This document shows positions 62,039 through 64,000 of a stretch of 64,000 nucleotides of DNA, one piece after another; position 1 is the stretch's first letter; every line of letters begins with the position of its first letter. The stretch spans positions 1 through 64,000 of the forward strand of contig NZ_JXST01000028.1 in assembly GCF_000878195.1 (NCBI RefSeq). The letters run 5' to 3'. The translations under genes and the position numbers were made by a program. The notes under the pieces were generated by a model. The model was not told the DNA's origin. It did no database searches and saw only the letters and a program-made list of their open reading frames with translations. This DNA comes from Mycolicibacterium llatzerense. GTDB lineage: Bacteria > Actinomycetota > Actinomycetes > Mycobacteriales > Mycobacteriaceae.

Positions 62039-63076
62039 TCAGGCAGCCTTTCCGGGGACAGAGCGGTTGCGCGCGGGACGCAGACCGGCCAACGAGAACG
62101 TGGTGTGCACCAGTGACCCGGCGCGTTCCATCAATGACTTGTGACGTGGCACATAATGCATCGGCAGTCCCCAGCGATCTTTGGGCGGGGCCATGAACGC
62201 CGGCGCCTCGACCAGTGGCGCATCCGGCGGCAGCTGCCCGGCAGCTCGGCGGTACGCGGCCAATGCCCTTGGGTGCAAACGGATTTCCTCGGGAATGGCG
62301 AGGAACGCCAGCTCGACGGCCTTACCGAGGAGGCGCAGCACCACCTCGTCGCCGGGCGTCCAGCGCATGCCCGCCCGCTCGCGGACGGCGGCGTCGAAAA
62401 CCCCGGCCGCGACCCAGCGCTGCCCGGCCAGCCAGGGCTTGAACATCTGATCCCACACCGGGGTGGGCATCAGCACGAACCACGGCTTGGGAATCCGGAT
62501 GGTGAAGATGTCGAGCGTCGCCCGGTTGATCTCCAGCTCCTCGGAACACTTGTGCTCCCAATAGGTTTGGAAGTCCTCCCAGGTCTCCGGAACCGGCCGC
62601 ATGCTCATGCCGTACATCTGGTACCACTGCACGTGTTCGTCGAACAGCTGGCGCTTCTCGGCTTCGGTCAGCCCGCCGCAGAAGTACTCGGCGGTCTTGA
62701 TGATCAGCATGAAGAACGTCGCGTGCGCCCAGTAGAACGTCTCAGGGTTCAGCGCGTGATAGCGACGGCCGTCGTGGTCGACGCCCTTGATGGTCTCGTG
62801 ATACCCCCGGATCTGGGCTCCGGTGTCTGCGGCGCGGTCGCCGTCGTAGACCACGCCCATGATCGGGTACACCGAGCGCGCCACCCGCTGCAGCGGCTCC
62901 CGCAGCAGGATCGAATGGTCCTCGACGCCGGCGCCCAGTTCGGGATACATGTTCTGGATCGCGCCGATCCACACGCCGAGCAGGCCGGTGCGTAGGTCGC
63001 CGAAGTACTTCCAGGTCAGGGAATCGGGGCCCAGTGGCGCGATGGGCGGGGTGGCGGGAGTCTTGCGTGCGGTCAT
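62039..63076 (-). CDS. DUF2236/MpaB-like oxygenase family protein (Rv1645c-like)
   Basis: A 345-residue protein of the MpaB/latex-clearing-type DUF2236 family, recognised by the haem-region pattern AHATFFMLIIKTAEYFCGGL and by HPRALAAYRRAAGQLPPDAP. Some members are b-type haem oxygenases cleaving rubber or prenyl chains; most are uncharacterised. It starts at the ATG at 63076 and is translated just before the acyl-CoA dehydrogenase. It is divergent from the cyclase gene. Confidence 0.85.
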   Translation of the reverse strand: MTARKTPATPPIAPLGPDSLTWKYFGDLRTGLLGVWIGAIQNMYPELGAGVEDHSILLREPLQRVARSVYPIMGVVYDGDRAADTGAQIRGYHETIKGVDHDGRRYHALNPETFYWAHATFFMLIIKTAEYFCGGLTEAEKRQLFDEHVQWYQMYGMSMRPVPETWEDFQTYWEHKCSEELEINRATLDIFTIRIPKPWFVLMPTPVWDQMFKPWLAGQRWVAAGVFDAAVRERAGMRWTPGDEVVLRLLGKAVELAFLAIPEEIRLHPRALAAYRRAAGQLPPDAPLVEAPAFMAPPKDRWGLPMHYVPRHKSLMERAGSLVHTTFSLAGLRPARNRSVPGKAA

Positions 63077-63117
63077 CGTGTGCCTCGCTCAACGTTGATA
63101 CCGAGGGTTCTGCGCGC

Positions 63118-63145
63118 CACGATAATCGTGACAACGCATGTTGTC
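63118..63145. promoter_or_regulatory. Two abutting palindromes in the divergent promoter region
   Basis: CACGATAATCGTG (63118-63130) shares its last base with GACAACGCATGTTGTC (63130-63145). Both are perfect inverted repeats, located between the DUF2236 and cyclase genes, and are likely regulator sites. Confidence 0.6.
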
Positions 63146-63257
63146 CACGATTTGATACTGGTGTCGCCGGCACTGTTACGGACCGTCTACCGGCGCGCCA
63201 CAACACGGTGACCAGGTATTTTTCGGCCGGACCGCGGCGATCGTTGCCGCTGCCGCG

Positions 63258-63280
63258 CGACGCCACCTAGGGTGGCGTCG
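63258..63280 (+). promoter_or_regulatory. Inverted repeat abutting the cyclase start codon
   Basis: Ten-base arms CGACGCCACC and GGTGGCGTCG flank the centre TAG; the last base is the G of the GTG start. As RNA, the hairpin would hide the start region. As DNA it could be an operator. Confidence 0.6.
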
Positions 63281-64000
63281 TGGAAGTCGAATCGTTCGAA
63301 GAACGATCCGACGGTGTGGGCGAGATCGGCCCGGTGTCACACGCCGGGCCAGGATCAAGTGGACCGTTGGGCTGGTTGCAGAACACCAATCACAGTCCGG
63401 CTGTAATCGAATTCATCAGGCGGGCGCGCCGTTCCCTGCCGGGGGACCCGGAGTTCGGTGATCCGCTGTCGGTCGCCGGCGTCGGCGGTCCGAGTGCCGC
63501 GGCCCGGGCCGCCGATCGGCTGCTGCCGCGCGGTGGCGCGTCGCACGAAGTGAGTCTGGCCGGTTTGCAGGTGTGGCAGGCGCTCACCGAAAGGGTCTCC
63601 GGACGGCCGGCGAACCCCGAAGTCACCATCGTGTTCACCGATCTCGTCGGCTTCTCGAAATGGTCGCTGAGCGTCGGCGACGACACCACTCTCCGGCTGC
63701 TGCGCCGCGTGGCCCAGGTGTTCGAACCGCCGCTGCTGGAATCCGGCGGGCACATCGTCAAGCGCATGGGCGACGGGTCCATGGCAGTGTTCAGCAACCC
63801 CGTCACCGCTTTGCGGTCGGTCGTTCGCGCGCTCGACGCGCTCAAAGAGGTCGAGATCGACGGGTACCACCCCAAGATGCGTGCCGGCATCCACACCGGG
63901 CACCCGCATCGCATCGGGTCGGACTTGCTCGGCGTCGACGTCAACATCGCGGCGCGCGTCATGGAGCGGGCCACCAAGGGCGGGCTGATCATCTCGCAGG
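63280..64000 (+). CDS. Class III adenylate cyclase (Rv1647-like), 3' end outside window
   Basis: The first 240 residues of a class III nucleotide cyclase; the frame runs off the right edge. The catalytic domain shows FTDLVGFSKWS (first metal Asp), KRMGDGSMAVF (Lys of adenine specificity and second Asp), MRAGIHTGHPH and DVNIAARVMERATKGG (transition-state Asn/Arg region). A 115-residue N-terminal part has no clear domain. M. tuberculosis Rv1647 is an adenylate cyclase in the same neighbourhood. The start at GTG 63280 is uncertain because it sits on a hairpin; GTG 63316 and 63334 are also in frame. Confidence 0.87.
   Translation, partial: MEVESFEERSDGVGEIGPVSHAGPGSSGPLGWLQNTNHSPAVIEFIRRARRSLPGDPEFGDPLSVAGVGGPSAAARAADRLLPRGGASHEVSLAGLQVWQALTERVSGRPANPEVTIVFTDLVGFSKWSLSVGDDTTLRLLRRVAQVFEPPLLESGGHIVKRMGDGSMAVFSNPVTALRSVVRALDALKEVEIDGYHPKMRAGIHTGHPHRIGSDLLGVDVNIAARVMERATKGGLIISQ

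Overview
The window is a GC-rich actinobacterial chromosome segment, almost certainly a fast-growing Mycobacterium (Mycolicibacterium). Supporting signs are the MmpS/MmpL pair, an EspR-like regulator, a 13E12-type DUF222-HNH protein with a perfect mycobacterial LexA box, an LpqH-type lipoprotein, LysX with its fused MprF-like membrane region, and many small secreted proteins. From about 40.8 kb to the end, the core genes follow the order I recall for M. tuberculosis Rv1636-Rv1647: cAMP-binding universal stress protein, MBL hydrolase, uvrA, membrane esterase, lysX, infC-rpmI-rplT-tsnR, DUF2236 protein and adenylate cyclase. Extra genes are inserted in that backbone, notably a four-gene CHAT-protease operon between uvrA and lysX.

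The left part (about 0-38 kb) is accessory. At 0.2-5.4 kb an aromatic-catabolism-like operon (alpha/beta hydrolase, alpha/beta hydrolase, FAD monooxygenase, MFS transporter) is divergent from a TetR gene. A palindrome lies between them and recurs upstream of the downstream amidohydrolase, so one repressor probably controls both units. At 8.3-14.4 kb a second catabolic operon (D-aminoacylase-like amidohydrolase, TetR, alpha/beta hydrolase, crotonase, PPOX protein, beta-lactamase-fold esterase) has a 33-bp palindrome just upstream and several start/stop overlaps. At 14.5-20 kb come small secreted proteins, a lipoprotein and an MBL hydrolase. At 20.4-25 kb an EspR-like regulator is followed by TetR/mmpS/mmpL. 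At 25-38 kb lie an AurF-like diiron protein with a membrane tail, a permease/IclR pair, a KstD-like flavoprotein with its TetR, an alcohol dehydrogenase with its TetR, a membrane protein/winged-helix pair behind a duplicated palindrome, stress proteins and an apparently 5'-truncated DKNYY gene.

The right part (38-64 kb) is mostly conserved information-processing and envelope genes. The infC start codon is ATC, and its leader contains several hairpins and an intrinsic terminator, suggesting both IF3 autoregulation and attenuation. The CHAT operon (47.96-53.19 kb) begins at a probable leaderless promoter placed directly after the lpqH terminator, and its four genes overlap one another. Its products are a TPR protein, a separate CHAT peptidase with an intact His/Cys dyad, and two proteins I do not recognise. 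It is the best candidate here for an undescribed system.

Assignments rest on reading translated motifs and remembered family sequences. No database search was run. Starts were chosen from Shine-Dalgarno sequences, start/stop overlaps and family N-termini.
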